A DNA stretch of 64,000 nt from Streptomyces hyaluromycini (GTDB taxonomy: Bacteria > Actinomycetota > Actinomycetes > Streptomycetales > Streptomycetaceae), in NCBI RefSeq assembly GCF_002217755.1, contig NZ_BCFL01000025.1, positions 179,356 through 243,355 on the forward strand. Reading direction: 5' to 3'. Under the pieces are notes generated by a model. It was not told the origin of the DNA. It was given only the letters and a program-made list of their open reading frames with translations, and ran no database searches. The translations under genes and the position numbers were made by a program. Below are positions 17,799 through 27,800 of the stretch, one piece after another (the stretch's first letter is position 1; every line of letters begins with the position of its first letter).

Positions 17799-18641
17799 TC
17801 AGTGCGGCAGGCCGGCGTGACGTTCGAGGAACGCGGCGACGTCCGCCGGATCCTCCAGCGGAAGCGGGTAGACCACGAGCCGGTCGACGCCGAGGTCGGC
17901 GTAGCGCCGAGCGTCGTCGGCGTTCACCGGGGAGAGCTGCGTGAAGCTGATCTCGAGTCGGCCCAGCCACTCCGGGCGTTCGACCTCGGCGGCGGCTTTC
18001 CGCAGCCCGGCGAGATGCCCGGCGAGATCCTCCGGGCTGTCGCCGTTGCCGAACCACCCGTGGCCGCGCGCGACCGCCCGCCGGAACGCGGCCGGGCTGT
18101 GGCCGCCGATCACGATCCGCGGTCCGTGTGCCCCGACGGGCCGCGGGTGTGCGTCCACGCCGTCGAAGGCCACGTACCGGCCCTGATAGGACGGCGCCGG
18201 CTGGGTCCACAGCGCCCGCATCGCGTCCAGGTACTCGTCGGTGCGCCGGCCACGCTCCGCGTACGGCACTCCGACGGCGGTCATCTCCGGTTCGAGGTAG
18301 CCGGCTCCGACCCCCAGAAGCAGCCGGCCGCCGCTGAGCACGTCGAGGCTCGCGACCTGCTTGGCGAGCACCAGCGGATTGCGCTGCGGCAGGATGACGA
18401 TCCCGGTGCCGAGCTCCAGCCGTTCGGTGACGGCCGCGACGTAGGCCAGGTGCACCAGCGGGTCGAGAATCGGATCCGTCGGCTCCATCGGCGAATCCGG
18501 TACCCGGGGGCTGGGCAGCACCACGTGCTCACCGGCCCACCACGACCGGTACCCCAGCTCCTCCGCCAGCCGAGCCAGCCGGACGGTCTCCGCAGGTCCC
18601 AACACGGCCTTCGCGTTCAGCCCGTTGACGCCCAGTTCCAC
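17799..18641 (-). CDS. LLM class F420-dependent oxidoreductase
   Basis: 280 residues of the luciferase-like monooxygenase fold, TIM-barrel type. Typical segments are ELGYRSWWAGEHVVLP, LELGTGIVILPQRNPLVLAKQVASLDVLSGGRL and GVGAGYLEPEM, as in actinobacterial F420-dependent enzymes. GTG at 18641 is preceded by GGGAGGTGGG; the upstream extension to 18737 is intergenic. It is divergent from a LysR regulator that may control it. Substrate unknown; these enzymes reduce or oxidise diverse small molecules. Confidence 0.87.
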   Translation of the reverse strand: MELGVNGLNAKAVLGPAETVRLARLAEELGYRSWWAGEHVVLPSPRVPDSPMEPTDPILDPLVHLAYVAAVTERLELGTGIVILPQRNPLVLAKQVASLDVLSGGRLLLGVGAGYLEPEMTAVGVPYAERGRRTDEYLDAMRALWTQPAPSYQGRYVAFDGVDAHPRPVGAHGPRIVIGGHSPAAFRRAVARGHGWFGNGDSPEDLAGHLAGLRKAAAEVERPEWLGRLEISFTQLSPVNADDARRYADLGVDRLVVYPLPLEDPADVAAFLERHAGLPH

Positions 18642-18761
18642 CGGTGCCCACCTCCCTACGCCCCGGGCGGCGACGACCTCGGCGCCCTGCTCACACCCAC
18701 GCGCTCCATCATCGAATCCCGCCCACCGGCTGTCCAAGAGCTGCTGTTATAGCCTCTGGCT

Positions 18762-19658
18762 ATGGATGTCCACATCCGGGACCTGCGCTACTTCGTCGCG
18801 GTCGCGGAGGAACTCAGCTTCACCCGGGCCGCGAGCGACCGGCTCTTCGTCTCACAGCCGACGCTGAGCAAACAGATCCGCCGGCTGGAGCTCTCCTTGC
18901 GGACCGCGCTCTTCGAGCGTGACCGGCGGACGGTCGCCCTGACCGCCGCGGGCAGCGCCCTCCTGCCCCGGGCGCGGCGGCTGGTCGAGCAGTGGGAGGA
19001 GGCCCAGCGTGCGATCGCCGACGCCGTGGCCGCCCAGAACTCCACGCTCACGGTCGGTTTCCACACGAGCATCGGGCGCGGGCTCGTCCCGGCCGTCACC
19101 GCCACGATGGAGAAGCTGCTCCCCGGTTGGCGACTCCGGTTCCGCCAGATCACCTGGGCCGACCCGACGGTGGGACTCGCCGGCGGCGATGTCGATGTCG
19201 CCATCGGCTGGCTGCCCGTCCCGACGGGTGGCGACTACGCGCACAAGGTGATCAGCAGGGAGGACCGCTGGGTCGCTCTTCCGGCCGGTCACCGTCTGGC
19301 CGACCGCCCGGTCGTCTCCTTCGAGGAGCTCGCCGACGAGCCTTTCATCGCCCTTCCGGCGACGGCCGGAGCGCTCCGCGACTTCTGGCTCGGCAACGAC
19401 CGTCGCCGGACACCGGCGCGCGTCGCCGCGACGGCCGAAACCGCCGACGAGACCTTCGAAGCGGTCGCTTCGGGGCTCGGGGCAGTCCTCCTCGCCGCGG
19501 GCAACGCCGAGATCTACCGGCGGGAGAACGTCACCTGCCGGCCGGTCAGCGGTCTCCCGCCCAGTGAGCTCGCCGTCGTCTGGCGCACGGACGACGACCG
19601 CAGAGCCGTACGGGTCTTCGTCGACGCCTGCTGCCTCTGCACGGCGGCCTGCCCGTAG
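18762..19658 (+). CDS. LysR family transcriptional regulator
   Basis: 298 residues. Residues 4-64 are the LysR winged helix-turn-helix (LRYFVAVAEELSFTRAASDRL, then VSQPTLSKQIRRLE); the rest is the periplasmic-binding-like effector domain. ATG at 18762 has no clear ribosome site, and TTATAGC lies about 10 bases upstream, so the transcript could be nearly leaderless. The 120-base gap to the divergent luciferase-like gene is the expected binding region. Target and effector unknown. Confidence 0.88.
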   Translation: MDVHIRDLRYFVAVAEELSFTRAASDRLFVSQPTLSKQIRRLELSLRTALFERDRRTVALTAAGSALLPRARRLVEQWEEAQRAIADAVAAQNSTLTVGFHTSIGRGLVPAVTATMEKLLPGWRLRFRQITWADPTVGLAGGDVDVAIGWLPVPTGGDYAHKVISREDRWVALPAGHRLADRPVVSFEELADEPFIALPATAGALRDFWLGNDRRRTPARVAATAETADETFEAVASGLGAVLLAAGNAEIYRRENVTCRPVSGLPPSELAVVWRTDDDRRAVRVFVDACCLCTAACP

Positions 19659-19721
19659 GGGGCTGCCCGCACAGTGGACACGGTCCGTCGTTTCGCTGCC
19701 GGGTCGACTAGCGTCGGAGGC

Positions 19722-20639
19722 ATGACCAGCGACAACTCCCCCAGCCTCGCCGACGCCCTCGCCGCCGGGACGGTCGTGCTCGACGGCGGCATGTCCAACC
19801 AGCTGGCGTCCGCCGGGCACGACCTGAGCGACGAGCTGTGGTCGGCCCGGCTGCTGGCCGACCGCCCCGACGCGGTGAGCGACGCGCACCTCGCGTACTT
19901 CAGGGCGGGCGCCGACGTCGCGATCACCGCCAGCTACCAGGCCACGTTCGAGGGCTTCGGCAAGCGCGGGATCTCCCACGAGGAGGCCGCCCGGCTGCTC
20001 GCGCTGAGCGTGGCGCTGGGGCGCGACGCGGTACGGCGGGCGCGGGCGGAAGGGATCGTACGGCCGCTGTGGGTGGCCGCCTCGGTCGGGCCGTACGGTG
20101 CGATGCTCGCGGACGGCTCCGAGTACCGGGGGCGGTACGGGCTGAGCGTCGGGGAACTGGAGCGGTTCCACCGGCCGCGGCTGGAGGTGCTGGCCGCGGC
20201 GGGGCCGGACGTGCTGGCGCTGGAGACCGTGCCGGACGCGGACGAGGCGGCGGCGCTGCTGCGGGCGGTGCGAGGGCTGGGGGTGCCGGCCTGGCTGTCG
20301 TACAGCGTGGCGGGTGGGCGGACCCGGGCGGGGCAGCCGCTGGAGGAGGCGTTCGCCCTGGCCGCCGAGGTGGACGAGGTGATCGCCGTGGGGGTGAACT
20401 GCTGTGCGCCGGAGGATGTGGACGATGCGGTGGAGGTGGCGGCGCGGGTGACGGGGAAGCCGGTGGTCGTCTACCCCAACAGCGGGGAGGCGTGGGACGC
20501 GGAGGCGCGGGCGTGGACGGGGCGGTCGTTGTTCGACACCGGGCAGGTGGAGGGGTGGCGGGCGGCGGGGGCTCGGTTGATCGGGGGGTGCTGTCGGGTG
20601 GGGCCGGAGGCGATTGCCGGGATTGCTCGGGTGGTCTGA
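19722..20639 (+). CDS. mmuM: Homocysteine S-methyltransferase
   Basis: 305 residues of the zinc-dependent homocysteine methyltransferase family. The zinc ligands are Cys227 (GVNCC), Cys290 and Cys291 (GGCCR); GGMSNQL near residue 22 and YPNSGE near 251 are also conserved. The reaction is S-methylmethionine (or S-adenosylmethionine) plus homocysteine giving methionine. ATG at 19722 follows CGGAGG. It stands alone; the nearest genes are unrelated, and GC-rich repeats follow its stop. Confidence 0.9.
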   Translation: MTSDNSPSLADALAAGTVVLDGGMSNQLASAGHDLSDELWSARLLADRPDAVSDAHLAYFRAGADVAITASYQATFEGFGKRGISHEEAARLLALSVALGRDAVRRARAEGIVRPLWVAASVGPYGAMLADGSEYRGRYGLSVGELERFHRPRLEVLAAAGPDVLALETVPDADEAAALLRAVRGLGVPAWLSYSVAGGRTRAGQPLEEAFALAAEVDEVIAVGVNCCAPEDVDDAVEVAARVTGKPVVVYPNSGEAWDAEARAWTGRSLFDTGQVEGWRAAGARLIGGCCRVGPEAIAGIARVV

Positions 20640-20678
20640 GGTCGCCTGTTCGCCGTGGGTGGTTGGGGCGGTGGGCGG

Positions 20679-20737
20679 CTGCGGGCTCGGTGGGGGCTGG
20701 TCGCGCAGTTCCCCGCGCCCCTTTCGGGGCGCTGTAG
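20679..20737 (-). repeat. Dispersed GC-rich hairpin repeat, copy A
   Basis: On the minus strand it reads GCGCCCC-gaaa-GGGGCGC, then GGGGAACTGCGCGACCAGCC and ends CCGAGCCCGCAG. The same block recurs near 28.2, 37.5, 39.7, 43.7 and 46.7 kb. It lies 39 bases after the homocysteine methyltransferase stop and can form a terminator hairpin. Confidence 0.75.
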
Positions 20738-20800
20738 TCCCGTTCCCTGCAACCCTGAAGGGGCGCTGCAGTTCCGTTCCCTACATCCGTGAAAGGGCGC
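20726..20800 (+). repeat. 34-base tandem repeat before the LacI gene
   Basis: Unit one is 20726-20759, unit two 20760-20793 (about five mismatches in 34), and a third, partial unit starts at 20794 with AGGGCGCTACTG. Its first unit overlaps the edge of dispersed copy A. The third unit supplies the TACTGT that I take as the -10 of the LacI promoter. Confidence 0.65.
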
Positions 20801-20806
20801 TACTGT
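20777..20806 (+). promoter_or_regulatory. Probable promoter of the LacI-1 gene
   Basis: TACTGT at 20801-20806 is a good -10; the matching -35 position 18 bases upstream is TTCCCT, which is weak. The predicted start of transcription falls just before the AACCGGTT palindrome, and the -10/operator block closely resembles the one at 33.3 kb. Confidence 0.45.
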
Positions 20807-20813
20807 CCCCGTG

Positions 20814-20825
20814 GGAACCGGTTGG
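20814..20825. promoter_or_regulatory. AACCGGTT operator at the LacI-1 start
   Basis: GGAACCGGTTGG, palindromic core AACCGGTT at 20816-20823, 11 bases before the chosen start codon. The same core occurs at 33113, 33203 and 33321. Position at +1 suggests autorepression. Confidence 0.6.
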
Positions 20826-20836
20826 CGGGGGTGGGG

Positions 20837-21895
20837 TTGACCAGGAAGAGCGGGGACGCGGGGCGGAGCACCATTCGCGATGTCGCCGCCCGCGCCGGAG
20901 TGTCGGCCTCCACCGTGTCGCGCGTGCTCGGCGGCGACTATCCCGTCAGCGCCGCCACCCGTACCCGGGTCCTGCGTGCCGTGCGTGAGATGGACTACGT
21001 CGCCGACGCCCGCGCCAAGGCCGTGGCCGGGGTCGGTACACCCACGCTCGCCTTCGTGCTGGAGGACATCACCGGGCCGTCCTTCGCGCACATGGCGTAC
21101 GGCGTGGAGCGGGAGGCGGCGCGGCTCGGGCATCTGTCACTGGTGTGCAGCACCGACGGTGACGTGCGGCGGGAGCTGGAGTTCATCGGGATGATGCGGG
21201 CCCAGCGGGCCGCCGCTGTGATTCTCGTCGGCGGGGCCGCGGACACGGCCGAGTACCGGGAGCGGACCCGCCGGGTCGCCGACTCGCTCGCCTCGGCCGG
21301 GTCGCGGCTGGTGCTCTGCGGGCGGCCGCCGCTCGGGCCCGGCGCGCCGGTGACGGTCATCGAGTACGACAACGAGGGCGGCGCCTACGCCCTGGTCGCC
21401 CACGTCCTCGCGCAGGGGCACCGGCGGGTGCTGTTCCTGGGCGGGAAGCCGGACCACACGACGGCGATGGGGCGGGAGCGGGGCTATCTGGCCGCGCATC
21501 GGGCCCGGGGCCTCGAACCCGACCCCGAGCTGCTGCTGCACGGCGACTTCACCCGGGACTCCGGGCACCGGCTGATGCGGCAGGCCCTGGCACGGGGACC
21601 GGAGTTCAGCGCGGTGGTCGCCGCCACCGACATGGTGGCGGCGGGGGCGCTGACCGCGCTGCACGAGGCGGGTCTTGCGGTGCCGGGGGACGTGTCGCTG
21701 GCCGGGTACGACGACATACCGTTCGCCCGCGATCTGCACCCGGCCCTGACGACCGTGCACGTGCCCTACGAGGAGCTGGGGCGGCTCGCCGTACGGACCG
21801 CGCTCGGGCACGGCGGGGAGTCGGCCGACGAGCACCTGCTCCTCGGCACGCATGTGGTCGTACGGGACTCAGTGGCGGCGTACGGCGGCCACTGA
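20837..21895 (+). CDS. LacI family transcriptional regulator (LacI-1)
   Basis: 352 residues. The LacI helix-turn-helix is at residues 12-35 (TIRDVAARAGVSASTVSRVLGG); the remainder is the sugar-binding periplasmic-type domain. The frame is open from 20789, but the promoter -10 and operator lie inside that extension, so I prefer TTG at 20837 (GGGGG five bases upstream) or GTG at 20831. It sits at the end of the minus-strand lyase operon and faces it. The shared AACCGGTT palindromes suggest it controls itself and both transporter operons at 33 kb, with an oligosaccharide as inducer. Confidence 0.87.
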   Translation: MTRKSGDAGRSTIRDVAARAGVSASTVSRVLGGDYPVSAATRTRVLRAVREMDYVADARAKAVAGVGTPTLAFVLEDITGPSFAHMAYGVEREAARLGHLSLVCSTDGDVRRELEFIGMMRAQRAAAVILVGGAADTAEYRERTRRVADSLASAGSRLVLCGRPPLGPGAPVTVIEYDNEGGAYALVAHVLAQGHRRVLFLGGKPDHTTAMGRERGYLAAHRARGLEPDPELLLHGDFTRDSGHRLMRQALARGPEFSAVVAATDMVAAGALTALHEAGLAVPGDVSLAGYDDIPFARDLHPALTTVHVPYEELGRLAVRTALGHGGESADEHLLLGTHVVVRDSVAAYGGH

Positions 21896-23428
21896 GCGGC
21901 GCAGCCGGCGTACCGCCAGGGCCAGTTCGGCGGTTCGTTCGGGGTGCGGCGGCGGTGCGCCGGGGTTCCAGAGGGCGAACTCCTCGTCCCGGGGGCCGGA
22001 CACGGTGCGGGGCTCGCCGTCGCCGAGGACGCGGACCGGGTGGGTGTCGTCCCAGGGCTGCCAGCCGGGGTCGCCGGTGGCGGCGAAGCGGACCCAGGCG
22101 CCGTGCATGGCGTCGGCGAGGTCCTGCGGGGCGCCCGGGCCGGCCAGCCGGGCCGCGTCGGGCCCCTCCCCGGTGTCGAAGACGAAGCCGAGTTCCAGGG
22201 CGTGACAGGCGCCGAGCCGGGGGCGGTTGGAGGGCCAGGCGAACTCGTAGAGGTATGACGAGCCCGGGCGGGTCTCGGCCAGCCGGTGCAGCGGGAGGCG
22301 GAGCAGGTGGTCGGTGACCATCTGGCCGACGGTCTCGGCGGGACCGGCCCCGGGGTGCAGGGTGCGGTAGCCGCGCGGCACCTCGTGGCCCACGTGGCAG
22401 CGGGCCATGGCGCCGGCGAGGGCGACCGGGCCGAGCCGGTCGACGTGGTCGACGAGACCGCCGGGGACCAGCCAGAGCCGGTACTCGTCGCGGGTCCAGC
22501 CCATCAGGAGGTCGACGCCCGTGGCCGCCTCGCCGTCGAGGAGGGCCTGGAGCGGGTCACGCGGGACGAGGTCGCCGTCGACGACGATCCCGAAGGCGGG
22601 GCCGCCGAGGACGGGGCTGCTGAGCCGGCCCACCTCGGCCTGGGTGCGCAGCAGCAGCGCGCGGTCGACCTCGGCGAAGGCCTGCGCGGTGGCGGGGATC
22701 CTCAGGCGGCTGGCCATCCGGCGGACCATGCGCCGTACCTTGTCCCGCTCCGCGGCCTCGGGCGGGCCGCTCTGCAGGACGGCCCGGCGGATCAGGCCCT
22801 GGGTGTGGGGTGCGGCGAGCAGGGCGCCGACGCTGATGGCGCCGGCGGACTGGCCGCACAGGGTGATGCGGGCCGGGTCGCCGCCGAAGGCCTCGACGGT
22901 GTCGTGGACCCAGCGCAGGGCGGCGAGTTGGTCGCGCAGGCCGGGGTTGGGCGGGGTGTCGGGGAACAGGCCGTAGCCCTCCACGCCCAGCCGGTAGTTC
23001 ACCGAGACGAAGACGACCCCGTCACGGGCGAACGCATGCCCGTCGTACACCGGCACGGCCGAGGATCCCCTGGTCAGGGCGCCGCCGTGCAGCCAGACGA
23101 GGACCGGGAGCCGGGAGCCGGGGCCCGGCTCCGGGGTCCACACGTTGAGGTTGAGGCAGTCGTCGCCGGGGATCACCGGGTCGGACAGATACTGCGCGAA
23201 CGCCTGCGAGTACGGCGGTTTGGGCGCCGTCGGCCCGAAGGCGCCCGCGTCCCGGACGCCGTCCCAGGGCTCGGGCGGCACGGGCGGACGGAACCGGTGT
23301 TCCCCGAAGGGCGGGGCGGCATAGGGGATACCGCGGAACACGGCGACCCCGCGCTCCCACCTGCCGCGCACCGCCCCGTACGGGGTGTCGGCCACGGGGT
23401 CCTTCGGCTCCGTCCGGTCCGCCGTCAT
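21869..23428 (-). CDS. Type-B carboxylesterase
   Basis: 519 residues. FRGIPYAAPPFGEHRFRPP, DDCLNLNVW and GQSAGA (Ser194) are the type-B carboxylesterase signatures; the nucleophile elbow has Gln for the usual Glu. WLHGG gives the oxyanion hole. No signal peptide. ATG at 23428 is preceded by GGGAGGAG farther upstream and GGTGGGCGG near it. It is the last gene of the minus-strand glycan operon, 108 bases after the smaller lyase gene, and overlaps the convergent LacI-1 gene by 27 bases. It might de-esterify imported oligosaccharides; that is inference from position. Confidence 0.87.
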   Translation of the reverse strand: MTADRTEPKDPVADTPYGAVRGRWERGVAVFRGIPYAAPPFGEHRFRPPVPPEPWDGVRDAGAFGPTAPKPPYSQAFAQYLSDPVIPGDDCLNLNVWTPEPGPGSRLPVLVWLHGGALTRGSSAVPVYDGHAFARDGVVFVSVNYRLGVEGYGLFPDTPPNPGLRDQLAALRWVHDTVEAFGGDPARITLCGQSAGAISVGALLAAPHTQGLIRRAVLQSGPPEAAERDKVRRMVRRMASRLRIPATAQAFAEVDRALLLRTQAEVGRLSSPVLGGPAFGIVVDGDLVPRDPLQALLDGEAATGVDLLMGWTRDEYRLWLVPGGLVDHVDRLGPVALAGAMARCHVGHEVPRGYRTLHPGAGPAETVGQMVTDHLLRLPLHRLAETRPGSSYLYEFAWPSNRPRLGACHALELGFVFDTGEGPDAARLAGPGAPQDLADAMHGAWVRFAATGDPGWQPWDDTHPVRVLGDGEPRTVSGPRDEEFALWNPGAPPPHPERTAELALAVRRLRRSVAAVRRH

Positions 23429-23536
23429 CCGCCCACCAGCTCCTCCCGCCGCGTGTGCCAGTACGCCGGTAGGAAAAGAGCACCACATCCGCTTCCAGTA
23501 TTCCGGCACACACGACGGTCGGGCGGATACGCGCGG

Positions 23537-24787
23537 CTACTTGGCGTACATCAGGGTGCCGAAGCCGAGCTGGTCGTAGCCGCCGCTGTCGGAGCCGTAG
23601 TCACCTCCCCCGCCCTCGGGGGCGACCAGGTCGTAGTACATGGCGGAGATGTACTTGTCGTCGAGGTACAGGCGCCGGTTGTAGTGGAAGTGGAGCATCG
23701 CCCAGACCGGGCGGACCTGGCCGCGGGAGCCGGCGGAGACGACGGTCTGGGACGACTGGGCGCAGCTCTGCCCGGTGCCCCAGGTGTAGGTGGTGAAGGG
23801 GACGTCGTCGCCGATGTTGTACTTGGCCACGTACTGGGCGGCCTTCATGAACCTCTTGTCGTCGTAGGAGTACAGGTCGTCGCCCTGGTTCCAGGCCATC
23901 TCGCAGACCGCGCCCATCTGTCCCATGCCCATGACGGTGTGGCCCTGGTCGCGGCCGGACTCCTGCCACTGGCCCAGCGCGTAGCCGTCGGAGTCGGTGT
24001 ACAGGTAGGGCACCGCGTGCGCGATCGAGCCGTTTCCGGCACCGGACTTCAAGTAGGTGACGGCTTGGTCGTACTTGGCCTTGTCCTCGTTGAGGATCCC
24101 GATGGCCAGGATGGAGGCCATGTTGCACAGGTCCCAGTTGGCCCAGTAGTTGGTGATGCAGGCGTCGTTGTGGTTGGTCAGGAAGCTGTTGTTGAGCGGG
24201 TAGAAGACGTTCGCGAGCATCGTCTGGGCGGCGGCGAGGTCGAAGCCGGAGTAGTCGCGCATCAGCTCGCAGGCGTTGGCGAACTGCCAGCCGTAGAGGC
24301 CCGACGCGAGGAACCGGTCGGCGTTCCCGGTGACCGACGTCAGTGTCCTGGACCAGGCGTTGAGGATGTTCGCGGCGCAGACCGCGTTGGCCTCGGTGCC
24401 GCCGACCTTCCAGCGCAGGGCGTTCTGGTAGGCGGCGGCGATGTCGTTGTAGAGCAGGCTGTAGTTCTGCCCGTCGCCGCCGCGGATGATGGCGGCGGTC
24501 GCCCGGTTCGTCCAGGTCGACTGGGAGTGGGAGTTGGCGGTCAGCTTGTTCCAGCCGGACAGCCAGGGGTCGGTTCCCGCCGCGACCCTGACCTTGGCGC
24601 GGTTGATGTCACCGGCGTTGTGCAGCATGCCGGGGTGGGTGAACGTGGCCGGGGCCGCGTGTGCGGTCGTGGCCACGGTGGCGCCGCCGAGGGCGAGGGC
24701 GGCGGCGAGACCGCCGGCGGTCTTCAGCAGACCGCGGCGGCTCAGCTCTGTTTCGCGGAGGTGCTCGTGGGGGGAAGTGCGGCTCAT
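23537..24787 (-). CDS. Secreted alginate lyase-family protein
   Basis: 416 residues. LSRRGLLKTAGG (Arg17-Arg18) is a twin-arginine signal ending near AHA (residue 44). The mature part has the alpha-toroid pattern of the alginate_lyase Pfam family (PL5/PL38-like): FTHPGMLHNAGDINRAK, AAAYQNALRW, NYWANWDLCNMASILAIGI, and GQWQESGRDQGHT, which holds likely catalytic His and Arg. Relatives cleave uronate-containing chains by beta-elimination. The substrate need not be alginate; a glucuronan or pectic chain fits the context. It follows the modular lyase by 26 bases. Confidence 0.85.
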   Translation of the reverse strand: MSRTSPHEHLRETELSRRGLLKTAGGLAAALALGGATVATTAHAAPATFTHPGMLHNAGDINRAKVRVAAGTDPWLSGWNKLTANSHSQSTWTNRATAAIIRGGDGQNYSLLYNDIAAAYQNALRWKVGGTEANAVCAANILNAWSRTLTSVTGNADRFLASGLYGWQFANACELMRDYSGFDLAAAQTMLANVFYPLNNSFLTNHNDACITNYWANWDLCNMASILAIGILNEDKAKYDQAVTYLKSGAGNGSIAHAVPYLYTDSDGYALGQWQESGRDQGHTVMGMGQMGAVCEMAWNQGDDLYSYDDKRFMKAAQYVAKYNIGDDVPFTTYTWGTGQSCAQSSQTVVSAGSRGQVRPVWAMLHFHYNRRLYLDDKYISAMYYDLVAPEGGGGDYGSDSGGYDQLGFGTLMYAK

Positions 24788-24813
24788 CGCTGTGCATCTC
24801 CAATCCGTCTGGC

Positions 24814-27800
24814 TCAGGTGGGCGTGATGCTCACCTCGTCGAACTCGGTGGTGCAGCGGACCAGTTGGCTGCGCGAGCAGACCACGAGGCCCACGTGGTA
24901 GGGGGCGTCACCGAAGGCGGGGATCTCCCCGTCGGCTATGGGGGTCCAGGTGACGCCGTCATCGGTGGACAGGGCTGCGGCGAAGGCGGTCCCGGTGCGC
25001 TTCAGCCGCAGCAGGGCGGGGAGGGTGACGGCCGCGCCGCCCGTGAAGGCGGAGGCGCCGGCCACGGTCCTGCGGAGCATGAGCTGTGCGGTGGTCCCGC
25101 CGGTGACGACGACTCCGGCCGCCTGGTCGAACGGCGACAGCGACTTCGCCATCAGCAGCCCCACCCGGTCGGCGCTCACGCCGGTGCGGGAGACGAGCCG
25201 GGCGACGATCTCGCAGTCGCCGCTGACGGGCCGTCGCACGAACTGCCCTGTCATTCCCTGGCCGTTGGCGTTCAGGTCGACGCCCGCGCCTCGCACGGTG
25301 AAGGTGCCGTCGTGGTACGACGTACTGCCGGGCGTGGTGATCGCGACCACGCCCAGCGTCCCGAAGGCGCGGTCGTCGAGCACGGTGTCGCCGAGGTCCC
25401 CGTACGTCCACGGACCGGGCGGCGCGGTGCCGACCGTGAGCGCGAGGGTGCCGGTCGTGGTCCCGGAGGCGTTGGCCGCGGTGGTCGTGACCGTGAACTC
25501 GCCCGTTCCGGTGGGGGTTCCGGAGACCAGACCGGTGCGCCGGTCGATCCGCAGCCCGTCCGGCAGCCCGTCCGCCGTGAACAGCACGGGCTCGTGCGCG
25601 GCCCGCAGCAGATACCGGAAACCGACGCCCTGGTTGGCGAACGCGGCGGTGGCGGAGGTGAGCCGGGGCACCGACGGAGTGGGCATCGCAGCCCGCGCGG
25701 AGGCAGAACGCGGGCCGCGGCCACCGGTGTTGGTCCTCGCGACGGTGTAGTGGTAGGTCGTGCCCGGCGTGCCGGTCGCGTCGGAGTACCGGACGCGGGT
25801 GCCGAAGCCGACCGCCCCGACGCCGGTGGCGAGGGTCCGGTAGGGTCCGTCGGCACGCGCCCCGCGCAGCACCGTGTAGCGGGCGGACAGGTCCGGGTCG
25901 CTCCAGGCCAGCTCGACGGCGTCGGCGCCGGTGACGGCCCGCAGGTCGGTGGCGGCACGGGCGGGGCGCGGCACGCACCACACCGCGCCGGACGGCGAGG
26001 TCACGCTGACGTTGTCGAAGGCACCGGTACCGGTCTCGGCGTAGTCCTCCTCGACACCGAGACAGGAGGTGAGCGCGAGGCCCGCGTACCCGGTCCGCCC
26101 CAACTCGACGTCGCTGGAGCCGACTTCGGTCCAGTGGACGCCGTCCGGGGAGACGGCGCCCGTGCACCGCGAGCCCTTCCGGGTCACGCGTACCCAGTAG
26201 GGCGCCCGCAGCCGGTAGCCGTCGCCCGCGCCCTCGACGTAGGGCGCCTCCAGGGGGGTCGCCGATTCGGGCAGCGCCCCCAGGTTGGAGAGCGGGAAGG
26301 CCGCGCTCACCGTGATCGCCTGCTGCTGGGAGGGCGGCACCGGAGTGCTGCCGGTCCCGGAGACCTCCGCACCGGCCGCCGGCCGTACCGTCCAGACCCC
26401 GCTCCAGGTGTGCAGCGGCAGCCCCTGGACCAGCATGGAGGCGTGGGCCGCGGACGCGTCGAGGGAGGCGCGGACGGTGACGCCGATCTTGGAGTACTGC
26501 GAGCTGAGCGGCCACACGATCCGCGCGGTGACCGTGCCGTCGCCGCGCAGCGGCAGGTGGACGAGGCGGTAGGTGTCGTCGGTGCCGCTCGCCTCCAGGA
26601 CGAAGCGCTCGCCGTCGAAGGCCGCGGAGCCGGGGATCTTCACGTCCCCGACGTCCTGGGTCGCCCAGGGCCCGGGGAGTCCGGCGGAGGCCGCCGCCCA
26701 ACCCGAAGTCCCGCTCCTGCCGAGGGAATCGGTGGCAGCGACCGTGTAGTAGTGCGTCCGTCCGGCACGCACGCGCAGGTCGGTGTACGTCGGCTCGCGG
26801 ACCCCGGAGGCGATCTCCTCGTACCGGCCGTCCGCGGCGCTCGCCCGCAGGACCGTGTACGAGTCGGCCCAGGCCGACGGCAGCCAGGTCACGGTGACCG
26901 ACCGGTCCTCCCCCACCGCAGTGACGCCGGCCGGCGGGGCCGGCGCACTCGCCGCGGGCGCCGTCGCACCCGCGTAGGCGAAGGTGCCCCAGCTCGGCAG
27001 GTCGTCGTTGCTGCCCTCGACGACCCGGGTGCCGCCGGCGCCGCGGAAGACGGCGTTCCTCGTGTACGGGGTGTCGAGGCCGCGCACACCCGCGTAGTGG
27101 GCGTACGCCATCTCGTAGATCGGCGGCAGGGTGCCGCGCGAGGTGGCCGAGACGGCCAGTTTGATGTACTTGCCGGTGCGGTCGAGGCCGGGGACGAAGG
27201 GGACGTCGCCGCCGAGGTTGTAGCGGGCGGCGTACTCGACGTTGGCGAGGATGCGGTTGCCGTCGAAGCCCCACAGGTCGACGCCCTGGTTCCAGGCGAC
27301 CTGCGCCGCGTCGGCGAGCAGGCCGACCGCCAGCTGTTCGTGGCCCTGGTCGCGGCCGCTCTCCTGGCCCTGGCCCGCGTCGGTGACGATGCGGTGCAGG
27401 ACACTGCCGTTGCCCGCGCCGGCCGCGGCGAAGCGCAGCGCGTCGTGGAAGAGGGTGGGCTCCTCGCAGAACACGCCGATGGCCAGCAGGGATTGAAGAG
27501 CCGTCAGATCCCAGTTGCCGTTGGCGTAGAGCGTGTAGCAGGAGAGGGCCGGATACCAGACGCGCAGGAAGGACTCCTCGCAGCGCGCGATGCCGGCCTC
27601 GCTCCAGCCGTCGTAGCCGGTGTGCCGCAGGAGTTCGGCCGCGTTGACGAACTTGAAGGCCTGGAGCCCGGCACCGAGCGGGCCGTCGGCTCCGGTGATG
27701 GCCGTGAGCGAAGCGGACCAGGCGTCGAGGATGTCCCGGGCCTTGTCGGCGTGCGCGGTGTCGCCGGTGACGGCCCAGACGAGGGCGTTCTGATAGGCGG

